NCBI GenBank assembly: GCA_963920575.1
Contig: OY986975.1
Location: 19,251,897-19,315,896 of the forward strand
Direction of reading: 5' to 3'
From: Narthecium ossifragum
Lineage: Eukaryota > Streptophyta > Magnoliopsida > Dioscoreales > Nartheciaceae
DNA: 64,000 bases
Positions 35,537 through 48,300 of the stretch are shown here, piece after piece. The notes beneath the pieces are model-generated. The model was not told where the DNA came from, did not search any database, and saw only the letters and a list, made by a program, of their open reading frames with translations. Numbering within the stretch: position 1 is the stretch's first letter; every line of letters starts with the position of its first letter. Made by a program: the position numbers and the translations under genes.

Positions 35537-37125
35537 TAGTGGCGGAACCAGGGGGCGGCGGCGGCCCCCCCCCACCGGCGACGCCGGAACCCCCACCCCA
35601 CCCCACCCCCCGACCTTCACCTCCTCCACGCCCCTTCGCCCCCGCCGCCCTGCGCATGCCCCTTCACCTCCTCCACGCGGCAACGTCCCTTCGCCTCCTC
35701 CACGCGGACCCCGCCCCTTCGCCTCCTCTCCTTCCTTTATGAATGGGCTTATGGGCACGGGCCCTCGGCCCTCCCCTCTCTCCGGCCCTCAGGTAGTCCC
35801 CCTCTCGGCTCCGGCTCTCCGACCCTCCCCCGTCTCCGGCACCCGCCCCCTCCTGGCAGGGTCAGCACCCAACCAGCCACCCGACTCCGGCCCTCCCCCC
35901 TCTCCGGCTCCCCGCCCCTCCCCCCTCTCCGGCACCCGCCCCCACCCGGCAGGGCCTGGTCGCCCAGCACCCAAACCCATCCACTGAGAAGAAACAGAGC
36001 ATTAAAAACAAAGCACATATGTTTTTTTTTCAAAAAAAATTATTTGATTTAGTTAATTATTTGACAATGTTAGGATCTATAATTCATTAGTTTGATTTAG
36101 TTAATTATTTATTTGTTAGGATTTAGTTAATTATTTGATAATTTATTAGTTTGATTTCTAATTGTCGTATTTATATTTATATTTTTGTTTTGTTTTATTT
36201 AGATAATGGATAAGTTTGTGATAAAAAAAACCACTAAGCGGACAAAATGGAATGGATTTTTGGAAGAAATCAAAACTTTTTTTGTTGATAATTCTATTAG
36301 TGTACCAAATATGGAAGATATTATACCAACTCGCAGTCGTTCGAGGCGTGGAGGGCAAAATATTACTTATATGCACCATTTTTCGTGTTGAAGTGTTTTT
36401 CCAGGTTATTGATTTCATCGCTTTCATCGCTCAAGAGATGAATCATCGTATCCGCAAAAAAAGTACGGAGATATTTCTTTGCATAGCATGCATTGATCAA
36501 AGAAACTCATTCTCAGCATTTGACCATGCTAAATTATGTCGTTTTGCTGAACTTTATGAAGAGGATTTCACAACATCTGATCGTATGATCCTTAGAGATC
36601 GGCTTAACACCTACATTAGAGATGTTAGAAGATATGATGATTTTTCTAGACTTCAAGATATTGAAAGTCTTGCTGTAAAGATGGTCGAGACTAGGATAAA
36701 TGATCTATTTTCATTGGTTTATCTTCTTATTGAGTTGGTATTGGTCTTACATGTTGCGACTACAATCGTTGAGAGAGTCTTCTCTTCGATGCAGATTGTC
36801 AAGTCTAATTTACATAATAATATGTGAGATGACTGGATGAATGATTGCATACATCGAGTGGGAAAATTTTAAAACTATTGAGAACGACGTCATTTTGCAA
36901 TGTTTTTAAAAAATACAAAAGCGTAGGATCCAACTTCCACCTCTCAATCGTACTCAATCGTAGCACATAGTACGGTACGCATATTTTAATATTTATATTG
37001 TTTTTATTCCTTAACGTTCGATAAGTTAATTCTAATGTATTTTTTGCATTACTTAAATAAATAAAAAAATTGATCATTTTATTTTAGATTTCGCCCCCTT
37101 AAATGTCATCATGATTCCGTCACTG
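35537..37125 (+). mobile_element. hAT transposon relic between IspD and SART3
   Basis: About 1589 bp. The left end TAGTGGCGGAACCAGG and the reverse complement of the right end CAGTGACGGAATCATGA are inverted repeats. The flanks TGTACCCA and TGTATACA agree at 6 of 8 bases, fitting an old 8-bp target duplication. It contains a broken hAT transposase and a C-rich block (about 35560-35985) with direct repeats of CTCTCCGGC and CACCCGGCAGGG-like units. It lies between the divergent starts of IspD and SART3. Confidence 0.75.
36206..36880 (+). pseudogene. hAT (ZMYM/TTF-type) transposase remnant
   Basis: The reading starts MDKFVIKK at 36206 and passes through SVPNMEDIIPTRSR. It shifts frame near 36385 and continues through STEIFLCIACIDQRNSFSAF to the hAT C-terminal dimerisation region (LVLHVATTIVERVFSSMQIV), then meets an in-frame TGA at 36826-36828. 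The reading goes on after it (DDWMNDCIHRV). The N-terminal start is joined almost directly to a C-terminal region, so most of the catalytic part, normally several hundred residues, is deleted. The protein is certainly not functional. It belongs to the plant TTF-zinc-finger/hAT-dimerisation transposase family. Confidence 0.8.
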
Positions 37126-37728
37126 TGTATACATATTTTTATTAATTATTACACTCCAGTCGTGATCAACCGCTAGTCCATACTACGGATTTGGTTAAGG
37201 CGACTAAGTGACTATACGGTTAAGTCGACCAATACAAGTGGAACTGTTCATGAGTAGATTGATAAGTGAAGTATGGTCATGTAATATCGATAAGATAAGA
37301 CGGGTTAATTTATTATGATATTGATAAACTATAGGATGTAATATGCCAAAAAAGACTTAATTTTTATGACCCAACGGTCATTTGTGCGCTGTTAATAAGA
37401 AACTGATATTAGTTAGCTTTCCACTAATGATAGAAAAATTTACATATTAAATGTACTATATTTTTTATTTTAATTTGATTTCTATTATCATCACGAAATA
37501 GTCCATTTAATTTGATTTTTCGTTGACCAAAATGGACTGATTTGTAAATGAAAAATGAAACGTCCTTAAATTGCAAAATTAAAAATAAAGTGAATTTAAT
37601 ATGCAATTTTGTTTCACTAACATTATGCCAAAAAAGCGAGGACGGGTGTTTAAGCCCTTTGTGCTTCTCCTGAGAAACCTCTCGATAGCAGCTCTCTTCT
37701 ACTCTGAAACCTCTCTTGTAACCCTCTA
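37126..37728. other. SART3 upstream region
   Basis: About 600 bp of AT-rich DNA between the hAT relic and the SART3 start codon. It should contain the SART3 promoter and 5' UTR. I see no distinct motif worth naming. Confidence 0.5.
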
Positions 37729-40700
37729 ATGGAGGACTCAAAGCCGATGCCCGGATATGGGGATCCGATGCTAGAGACCCCCCTCGAATCCGGAGAAGGG
37801 GACGAGCCAACTCTAATGAATAGAGACACTAACGACTCCGACGACGACGAGTCGGAGGACGACGATGGCGCGGAGGAGCTCGAGATCGAAGCCCTAGAAG
37901 GAGCCCTCGCGGGGAACCCCATGGACTACGACGCCCACGTGCAGGTTCGTCCGTCATGTTGGACCTTCGGGTTTTGTTCTTTGTTTCAAGAATTAGCGGG
38001 TTCTCTCTGGTGGATGGATGGAGGTGTCCCCGAATCTTTCATGGTTGGGATTATGGTGAAGAAATAGGTAAAATGGGGTTACTAGGTCGCATTGTAGATG
38101 GGATTTCGACCTTTTTGATCACTGGATTCTTTTTCCCTTATTTTGTGACACTAAGGCCTTTTCTCGTGTCTATTTTTGTTGGTCTCTCTACCGTATACAT
38201 GATTCCGCTTACTATTTTAGCATCAAAAGAGGCCCCAAACACAAGAATTGCTGTGCCGCTTGCAAATGTCTAGCTGGCAAGTCCTTGGTACTGTCTGTAC
38301 TGGCCCTTGGCACTGCTGAGTGTGCGGATGGCACGCAAGTAGGTTTTGAGGGGTGTTTACACCCTAAAACAAGAAGCAAGTGAAAAGAGCAAGAGAATAG
38401 AGAGAGAAAAGAAGCTCAGTAGGAAGAGCAGAATGTGAGAGGTGCGACTTACTTGTCATTGGCGTCATTTGTAGGAATCATCGATGGCTTTTGAAATTGC
38501 TGCTGCAAATGATCTATTATGCTGTCAGTGGAATGAAACCCTTGAAGCCCTTGATGGTTTGATAGGGTGAAGGTTTGACAGGTCGAATGGGAGGTTGATA
38601 AAGGGTTATGGGAAAGGTGATGAAACTGTTTAAAATTAGATTAATTTGTTTGAGATGATAGACCTCCGTAGCGCTCAGTTTGGGCCCTGAAACTATTTTT
38701 GGGGAGTGTCCTGAGACTGTTTGTTTGGGAAATGTTGTAGCCCAAAATACCCTTTCTTTACTACGAGGATGCCATATCTATCTTGTTTCATGCTAGTTTT
38801 TTTTTGACAAACATGGTACACACCTACATGGAAATCCCTGAGTCGAACTAAATTGGATGAAATGGTTGCTAACTTTTGGAAGACTTAGAGATGAAAATAG
38901 TTTGGCTGTTTAGCTGTTGAACTCATTTTCTGGCTTCTCAGACTCTAGTTCCATCCTTCTTTCCCCTTTGTGTTGCTTTCTTTTATGGATGGATGGACTT
39001 ACATTGCCTGAGTTTTTTCGACTGGAAGTATAGTGATGCCCTTGATAGCTTGGTACCGATGGAATTCATCAAGTGATGGCATAAAACCGATTTGGAGTAT
39101 GACAGCGTTCATTGGAGTTTTGTGTGGATAGTTAGTGATTTCTCTTGCTTGCTGAGGCTTTGGGTAGGGCAATCTTGTGGTTTTCCTTTATGATCTAGGC
39201 CTGTAGTTGGATAGCCCTCAGAATTCATTAAAAGAGAATTTGCAAGTTGGTCGATATATAAGATTGTGAACTAATTCTCCTACTTTCTAGTGGATTCCTA
39301 AGTTGATGGATTGACCAAGGTCCCTTAGTTTGTTAGGCCTGGAGGTTGTGGATTTGTTTCTTTTCAGTGTTGGCCGAGCTGCTAAGGGTGCGTTTGGTTG
39401 CGGGATAGTCTATCCCGGGATTAGAGGGAATGAGAATTGGTATCCTGGGATAAGTAGTGGGATATGTATGGTATTTTGTTGAAAAGTAGTGATAAATTAG
39501 TAATGTTTGGTTGAAAAAGTATGGATAAAGTTGATGTGATTGGTTGAAAAGTAGGGATAATGAAATAATGATTGGTTGAAAAGCGAAAAAGTAGAGATAA
39601 AGTTGATGCGATTGGTTGAAAAGAAGAGAAAATGTAGTAATGATTGGTTGAAAAGTAGGGATAAAGTAGGGATAAAGTGAGGATAAGAATGAGGATAAAA
39701 GTAGGGATAAAAGCGGGGATTAGATGGTGTTTGGCTGTAATGCAGGGATAAAGTGAGCTTAATCCGGGATAAGGAATCCTTATCCCCCAACCAAACAAGC
39801 CCTAAAGTTCAGTGAGTAACGAGGCATGCAATAGATTTCTTAAATGTCAGGTTTTATGAGCTGTTGTGCACTATTTAGTGGAGGTAATTAGCGATGCAAA
39901 ATCCCAAGTTTGTTATCTAATGCGCAACAATAGACTTAAGATTTTAAAGAAGAGCAAAAAGAATGTAGGCTGTTAAGTAACTAACTAATAGCTCTAAGAT
40001 ATGTAGCAACAAGGCTTTTAGTGCTGGGCAGCAGCATGCATGCTGCTCGACACGCATCATGGCACATCTCGGGCTTTTTTTGGATTTTAGTCTCGTTCAA
40101 AACCAATTAAGGGTAAATTAAGTACATAAGCCACAAGTCGTCTATCTAACACTGAAATCTAATCCTAGCATGTGACGACGGTCCTGCTCCCTCTCTTCTT
40201 CGGTTCACTCCACGATGCCAAGCTTCTTAGACAAGCCAAACCCTCTCTTCTTCAGCCCTTCTTCTTTCCTCCTGTCCTCTCCTCCTCTGTTTTATCTCAC
40301 TCTCTTTCTCTTAATCCTTTGTGCTGGCGCTACAACAAGCAGTGCAGGCACTCTGTTGGTGACACTTTATCATGCTGCTTAAAGGCTGGCTCAGCACAAG
40401 CGCTGGCACAGAGAACCATGTGCAGTACCAAATTTAACTGTTGTTTCTAAATAGACCTGGCTTTGCTAGGATATGCAATAGTTGTATCTGTTAATTCATG
40501 GTCTCATATCGTGTTGTTTCGTACTAAAGATATATGCATAAGACCTTTAGAATAATTCACTAAGCATCCACTCACCTGCATTAGTTGATTAACATATGTG
40601 CACTTTTATTCGTATACTTGCATATTTGGGAAACTTTGTTAATAGTTGCTGCTTATCTTTTTCCAGTATATTCATTGCCTGCGGAAAGCAGGCGATATTG

Positions 40701-42332
40701 AGAAATTACAACAAGCAAGGGAGTCTATGAATGATCATTTTCCTCTAAGTCCAAAAATGTGGCAGGAATGGGCAAAAGATGAAGCGTCTTTAAGTGCTAG
40801 GTATGTGTGTAAATTATAGTCGAAATATTGGATGTCATATTGCTCTCACTTCATCTTTGTTAGTATGTCTCCATAACACTTCCGTGTTATAATTACATAT
40901 AGGATTTGAAACTTGCAAAGGACATGGAATGACTTTATATCTTGGACAATGCTGTTTTTAGGTTGCTTATGTTCCTGATTTATCTAAGTTGAGGATAAAA
41001 TGTGAATGTGACATATAGAATGTAAGATACAAGTCTATTCACTTTAAGAAATTTGCTCCAACTTCATTTGCACAGTATTACATATATCTACTTAGAGCAT
41101 GAAATATCTAGAACTTGCATAGATAAATTGCAAGGTGAATTGCTAAGAGGTCACCTTTTCATGTTCAAGGTTATAGATGGTGCTGATAAGATTCTCTCTT
41201 CTCTCTCTATTAGGTCATAAGTTGCCATGCGGCTAGCACAGTCCATGCTGGTCATTGGCACGGTCACCATCAGCCGACATGTGAACCTATGATTTAGGTG
41301 AATATAGTATACAAGGTTTTTTGTGTTGGTTGGTATTATGCGTGGCGATGAAAATTGACATGAAATGAGCTTTGTATCATAGCCATAGTTCTTTTGGTGG
41401 GGTTCGAGTGAAATTGGCTCGAATGAACAATTTTGGGTCCGAAGCTATTCGGTTTTGGCGGGGTTCTCCCAAAACTACTTGAAATGAATCTGGTTTTCTC
41501 TTACATCCAAATTGAAGAGAGAAGTCAGTGTGCCTAATACTGTTTTTTCACTTTAAGTTAAAAGCTAATCCTAAACCTATTGATCATTTTTCTCCTTGCC
41601 TCTCCTTTCAACGCCTATGCCAACTCCTCCTCTCGTTTCCACATGACATTGACGTTGAACCGGGCTCCTCTTGTCAGCACCTCATGATCTTTCCCTCCCG
41701 AACTTCCTCTCTCTCGCTCCTCTTTTATTTGTTTCCTACTTTCTCTCCCTCTCCCTCTCCCAAACGGAGACTGACAGATTCCTCTCGCTCATGTCCTCCC
41801 TGATGTCATCTCCCTTCCCTCTTCTCTCCTATTTTTCCTCTCAATTCTCACTCTCAGTCTTTCCGGGCCCATGGACCTCTGCCTCCGTGCAAACCATACG
41901 TACTGTATCAGGTAAATCCTGGAAGGACATGTGAAAGTGGTACAACAATAGCATGATAATTTTTTATTGCTAGTTAGTTCGCTTCACTGTTTATACTTCC
42001 TTTTGCTAGCAATTGCAGAATACCATATAATCATGGTCTAGGATGATGCCAATCAGTAGTGACCATGTGAGGGTCTATTTATCTTTTCTTTAAATTCTTT
42101 TATTCGCTCCGTTCTTGGTTTTGTTGATATTAATCCATACATCTCCTTTGTTTTGACATCCATTTTCTGATTTGCTTCCAATATTGGCCCTTCTAACATC
42201 ATACTTTGCTCCTATCTCTAATCTATGGTAGCTTTATTCTCATTTGGCTTATAATTTTAGTTATGATATGGGCTACAGCTCTCCTCTAGTTGCCTGTCAT
42301 CATTCTTTACATTAATCACCGAGGATATGGAT

Positions 42333-42371
<39 letters not shown>

Positions 42372-45300
42372 TAAATCAATCCAGTTTCTCCCCTCTTTTC
42401 CTGCAATTTTAGTTGGCATGAGAGGTGGCAGTAAAGCTTTATCTTTGATTCTCCCCAAACTATCCTTTAGTTCAGTTTTTGAGTATTGTGAGTTGGTTGA
42501 TGTCACGATGTCAAATTTTCTCGGAACATTTTCAGGACATATTTGTTTGAAAGGGGCCTCAGTCAGCACCTTTTACATAACTAGTTTTTCCTCATTAATC
42601 TCTCCAACGAAATCCTAGAACATTGGCCATTTGGTTTTATTGAAAAATAACCTTTGTTTTTGTTTAGTTATTGATTCTTTGACTACTTCAGGAACGATTA
42701 GGCAGAAGTTTTTTTGTTTTTTTGCTTGGGTTATTAAGTTTCAGAACATGATTTGGTAATATGGAGCCAATCTCAGTACCAAGAAGCTGCCAACAAGTGC
42801 GCTCACTCCCACCTTTGGCTCAGAGCTGTGGTTAACAAGTTCGAGGTGGATAGCATAGCTTATCTCCGGGTCAATTTTTTTGAAGCCACCTCGAGTTTAA
42901 CTTGTTTGGCTTGAGCCAAACAATGTACACGAGCTGATGTGCAAACGAGCTCAGCTTAGCTTGTTTGGCCATTTTGCTGACCTGAGTTTGTGAATAGATC
43001 AGCTTGTTAATGAGCTCGATACTTTATTCTGTACTTTGAACTATCGAATCTAATGAATTATACTACTATGAAAAAGTATCGATACAGAGATGACAAGCAT
43101 ATTAAGAATGATAATGTCATATAGATTTGATGCCATAATATGAAAAGGAGTAATTAATCTAGCTATATTGAGCTCAAAATGAGTTCGCTGGGCCTTGCTC
43201 ATGTTCAGCTTGTTTACATTTGAAGCCCAAAATTGGCTCCTGTTCAGCTCGTTTTCTGAACTAGTGAGTCCATATCGAAGCAACTTCTACCCAAACACGA
43301 GCAGTTCATGAACAAAGAGCTGGATTGACAGCCTCAGTCCCAAGTTGAATAGGGTATGTTAGATTAAATGCTACTAATTGTCCCTCTATGTTAAGATACT
43401 TGAGTGGATATGATGTAGTAGTAACTAGAATATAGAGAAGAAACCCATGTCCATATGCAGAGAAACAATATTATCAAGTGTAGCTTACATCCCACTGACT
43501 ACCCATAGAAGATTCACTACCTTTTGCCTCGCAGTGAATAAGAAGCAACTGCATTCTTTCCACCAACATGTTTTAACCTACCTTTACACTCTTTCACAAC
43601 GAGAACCTTGATTCTTTGAGGTTTGCGCAAGAACCATGTTACAGTCTCCAACTCTTTGATTATTTGCATGCGGATTATGCACTGTTGCATGCGACACATT
43701 TAATCCTAACCATTTTACCTTCCTAGAAATAAGCGAATCTGCATATTAACTGAGACCTAGGAACTTGCAAATTCATACTAAGCTAATGTGATGAACACAC
43801 TGATACTCATGCATAGGTTGTTTTTAGTACATGTTGCTGCAATAAGATATGCGTAGGTGGCGTAAAAGCATCATCTCCGCTAATATTTTCTTGTGATTTC
43901 TTTCTATAGTTCTGAAGCTTGTGGTGAAATTGAAAGAGTTTATGAACGTGGAGTCCACGAATATTTGGTAGGTGTTTTTGTTGACATGACAGTGCTAAAC
44001 TTTCAATAGAAGACACTTAACTTAGCCATTTTCAAATGCAGTCTGTCCCTCTTTGGTGTGATTATTTGGATTTTGTTCGAGAACATGATCAGTCGGTCTC
44101 TCAATGTTCACCAGTGGGTATCTTGAAGATGAGGAACTTGTTTGAGCGTGCTCTAACTGCTGCTGCTTTGCATGTTATTGAAGGCACTAAGATCTGGGAA
44201 TTATACAGAGAATTCGAGCAAGCTATTTTCCTTACGATTGCTGATGACAACAATGAGGTTAAGTTCAAATCCTCTCTTATTCGGGCTTCACATGATAAGT
44301 TGTTACTTTCTTTGGGGTTGCCAAATAATCATAGTTTATTAGATTTAGCTTCTTTCTATACCTTAGTGTCGTTATCTTCATTGATCATCATAGAGTATTT
44401 ATAGATTTCTCAATAAGTCTTCAAAATTGCAATAATTGAAGGAAATTATGAGATTTAGACTGTTGAAGTAAGAAGCTTAATGAAATGATTTTTTGTAGCT
44501 GATAAGAAAAATCTCAAGAAACTTTTCACTTCCACATATTTCATATGAAAACAAAGAATTCCCTCCCAATTTTGAAGATCTATTTAGGCCATTTGATATT
44601 TTAAACACGCAGATAAAATTTGGGGTACAAATGCTTCAACTCGCAATTGTTTGTATTGTGCCGGTCTCATTGAATGTTTCTAGTTTGCTTGCTATTTTAC
44701 TGAGTGATTTCTGGTTTGAACTTTTACGTAAGGGTTATTCTATGTGGATCCAATTCTGCATTTGGAACCATCTGCTTGATGGCTTTGATCATCCAAGAAT
44801 ATTTTGCGTTATAAGTAAAATTCTGAAAGCAGGTGGCTAGTGAGATTATGGTACTTGTCCCTAGTGTACAGTGAGTAAGGATTAGTTTTTAATTAGATAC
44901 AATTGATATGATTGACCATCATGAGTGGCTATGTTGTCATCTTGTTTTCCTCTTATGATTGTTTATTGAAACTGCTTTGATGTGCTTTTGGAACTTTAAA
45001 CATCAATTCTCAACTAAATTTGTTAACACAATAAAATTCTAGTATGTGTAGGGGACGGTGAGATTAAAGAACATGTATGTAGAATTGATATTCCTTTCTC
45101 TTCTCTTCTATTTGCAGGAAAAAGCGAAACAGGTTCAACGTATTCGTGCTTTGTTCCAACGTCAGTTATCTGTGCCTTTAGTTGATTTAAAGTCCACACT
45201 TATGGCTTACAAGCTGTGGGAGGCCGAACAAGGAAATCCCATGGATATTAACTCTGCTGATTTGGAGGGGATTCCGACCAATGTTGCCTTGGCATTTCAA

Positions 45301-48300
45301 AAGGCTTTGGAGATGTATAATGCGCGGGCTTCATATGAGGATCAGCTGAGAATTCCTGATGCATCTGATTCTGATAAGCTACAAAACTTTATGGTACGTA
45401 TTTTTTGTTTGCAATAGTGTACACTACCCATATAATGGCTCTTTTGGCTTGCAAAGTATAATAAATTACCTCTGTTTCCTGTATTTCAGATTATTTGTCT
45501 TCTATTCCCCTCTTCTGAACATTTACGTTCTCTGATTCCCTTATCGCTGACCTAAAACTTCTGTTTTTTGATAACAGTCGTTAATTCTCGTAGACATTGT
45601 TACTAAGCCAAGCGGCGGTTTGTCCATAGGTTTTGTGCAGTAGAAAATCAGCCGGATACATAGCATTTGATCCTCCTGGACACATATGTTGTGTTTTGGG
45701 TGGAATTAGGATGTTTCTAGGACAATCAGAACTGAAAATAATTAGTTTTGAGCATCAAATATCATAAAACATTACTAAAAGCCCCAATGTAACTATTTAT
45801 TACATTGTTGATTATAGCATGCATCAAAATGCTAAGTGTGTTGATTACAACATGCATTAAAGTACCAAACACCTAAAAGTATCAAGCATCCTCATTCTTT
45901 CCACCACATATGTTGATCGTATGGTTCTATAGATCATTGAAGTGTAATTCCCATAATAGTTTGCAGGAACCCTAGAAACTGTCGGAATGTTGAATCTGGT
46001 GAATGGAGCTCTAATTTGACTAGTTAATTAAAAAATAATAAATTTGACTAATTTATCTCTAGTTAATAACTTAATGGAAATTAGACACTAATTACCTCTA
46101 ATTTGCTGCTGATGGGCCTACCTCCTCCTTCCCCTTCCCCTTCCTTTTTCTTGTCTTCTTTTCCTCTTTCTTTTGTCATTCTCTTCTCCGTTTCCTCTCT
46201 TCCCTCCCCACTCTTTTCCCCTCCTGTAGGAACTAACCCAAGCAATTGCTAACTTCAGTTACTGTTCTACAGATTGGTCAATTATGCACTAGATCCTGCA
46301 ATATGGCATCTTTTTAATTTTTCTATCCTGTTATGTGTTGCTTTTGTAGTGCTATCATATCTGCAGCACATGTCTTTCTTTCATTTGGACATTGATAGGC
46401 TATAAATACTAATTTCTATATATGTATAGGGTAAGGGTTTGGTTTGGGAATTAAGTGATCCTAGCATCTGCACATATGATTGGAAGTTCCAAACCGTTTG
46501 AATCCAGGATTAAGTTGCATTGCAATCCTATATGTTTCTCAATTTCTTTATTTGGATTTGGATTTCTTCCATCATCTGAGGTGGCTAGTAAAGTCTTTAG
46601 TCCAGTTGAAAATCACTTTGGTCTAAACTTTGTCTCGGGATAAAATAAACCTTTTCCATTTGTGGATTGGTTTGAAATAGCAGCAATTCGGATCTGAGTC
46701 TTTGACTTTAGTTGTTTCTGCAAGCTCCAGCTGGAAAACATAGGACTTCTAGGACCATGTAATTTGTGATATATATTTCTTACTATGAGGTTCAGCTGTT
46801 GCTGGGTTTGGCATTGTCTCAAGGTTGCCTCAGTGTTACGTGTAAGCAAAACTTGGAAGCTTCTTCTGCAGGATCTGTTGCTGACTGGTGTTCTAGAACG
46901 AAAGTTTGTCCCTTGTGGTCAGATAATTTCTTTTTGGCACTGCAATGGTCATCTGGCATTGTGATGCCTCAATGAGGATTTGCTGAGATTAGATTTTTTT
47001 TTTTTGCCTTGAAACATCATACCTCCTTCGCTTTCTTAAAATTCTCTATGCATTGTTGTTAGGGATATTATTGCAAGTTAATTGTCCTTGGTGGTGCTGA
47101 TGATTCTTACGAATGTTTGACTGTCAGTTTATAGCCTATATTTCATTTTCTAGAATTCCGCAGATTGTCTGTGTGTCACACTGCCTTATGGATCTGATTT
47201 ATTGCCTCAATGATGGTAGACTCATGGTTACTTGCACTGAATTCACATATAAAATATAGTTTGCACCAAGAAATTATCGATGTTGATTGATTTAAATTTT
47301 TAGATTTGGAATATTCCTAAAAGGGTTAAAGAACTTAAAAAAAAAATACTTGGATAAATGCTGATATCTGCTGTGGTAATTTTTATATAAATGAGGCCAA
47401 TAATCTTGTAAATGACCAGCTATTATATGGAAATATTTCTTGCTTTTCTATTGGGAAACTCTAAGTTGGCACCCTTGACTATTCTTATGACTGGTAATTC
47501 AGATTTATGTAATTGAAAACTTTGTTCTTTTGATGCAGAACTACATTAAATTTGAGGAGACTTCTGGTGATCCTGCTCGTGTTCAGATTCTTTATGAACG
47601 TGCTGTCGCAGATTTTCCAATATCGAGTGATCTATGGTTGGCATACACAAGTTATTGTGACAGAACTTTAAAGGTATTTTTTATTCTTATTTTGAATTTC
47701 TGTTCTTGCTCTATGGCAGAAACTGAGACATCATTGTTTGTTACAGATCCCTAAACTTCTCGAAGGTGTTTATTCTAGGGCCACAAGGAACTGTACATGG
47801 GTTGGCGATCTATGGGTTCGTTATCTGCTATCATTGGAACGCCTATGTGCTTCGGAGGAGGAGTTGAGCACGGTAGGTTTCTTGTTTGGTATTCTTTTTT
47901 CTTATGGCTTTTCTAATTTGCCTTCTAGTCACAACCAAGGATTGCCGTGCCGGCCGGTACATGTCCGTGCCGCCCGGTATGTACCGGACCGGCAGCTAGC
48001 CGGGCTAAAAAACCCCCCCGAATCGGTATCGGGGGGGGGGGGGGTGCCGGACTTGTGGGGGGGTGCCGGAGGAGAGAGAGGAATAGAAGAAGCGGGAGGA
48101 GAGAGAGGGGAGGAAAGAAACAGAGAGGGGAGGGGGGAAAGAGGAGAGAAACAGAGGCGCCGAAGGAGAGAGAGGAACAAAGGAAGAGGGAGGAGAGAGA
48201 GGGGAGGAGGGAAAGAGGAGAGAAAGAGAGAGGGGAGGAGCCGGGGCAGAGGGCGGGCCGGATCCGGGAGGAGGACGAGGCGGAGACGGAGCCGGGGCGG

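Noticed and set aside
35539..36033. Proline/Arg/Gly-rich frames on both strands
   Set aside because: They fall on the C-rich repeat block of the hAT relic; no domain.
39421..39798. Two overlapping frames of about 100 codons on the minus strand
   Set aside because: They cover the internal repeats of a Tourist-like MITE.
42331..42618. Frame containing an Ile-Tyr repeat
   Set aside because: It is a translation of the (AT)n microsatellite in a SART3 intron.
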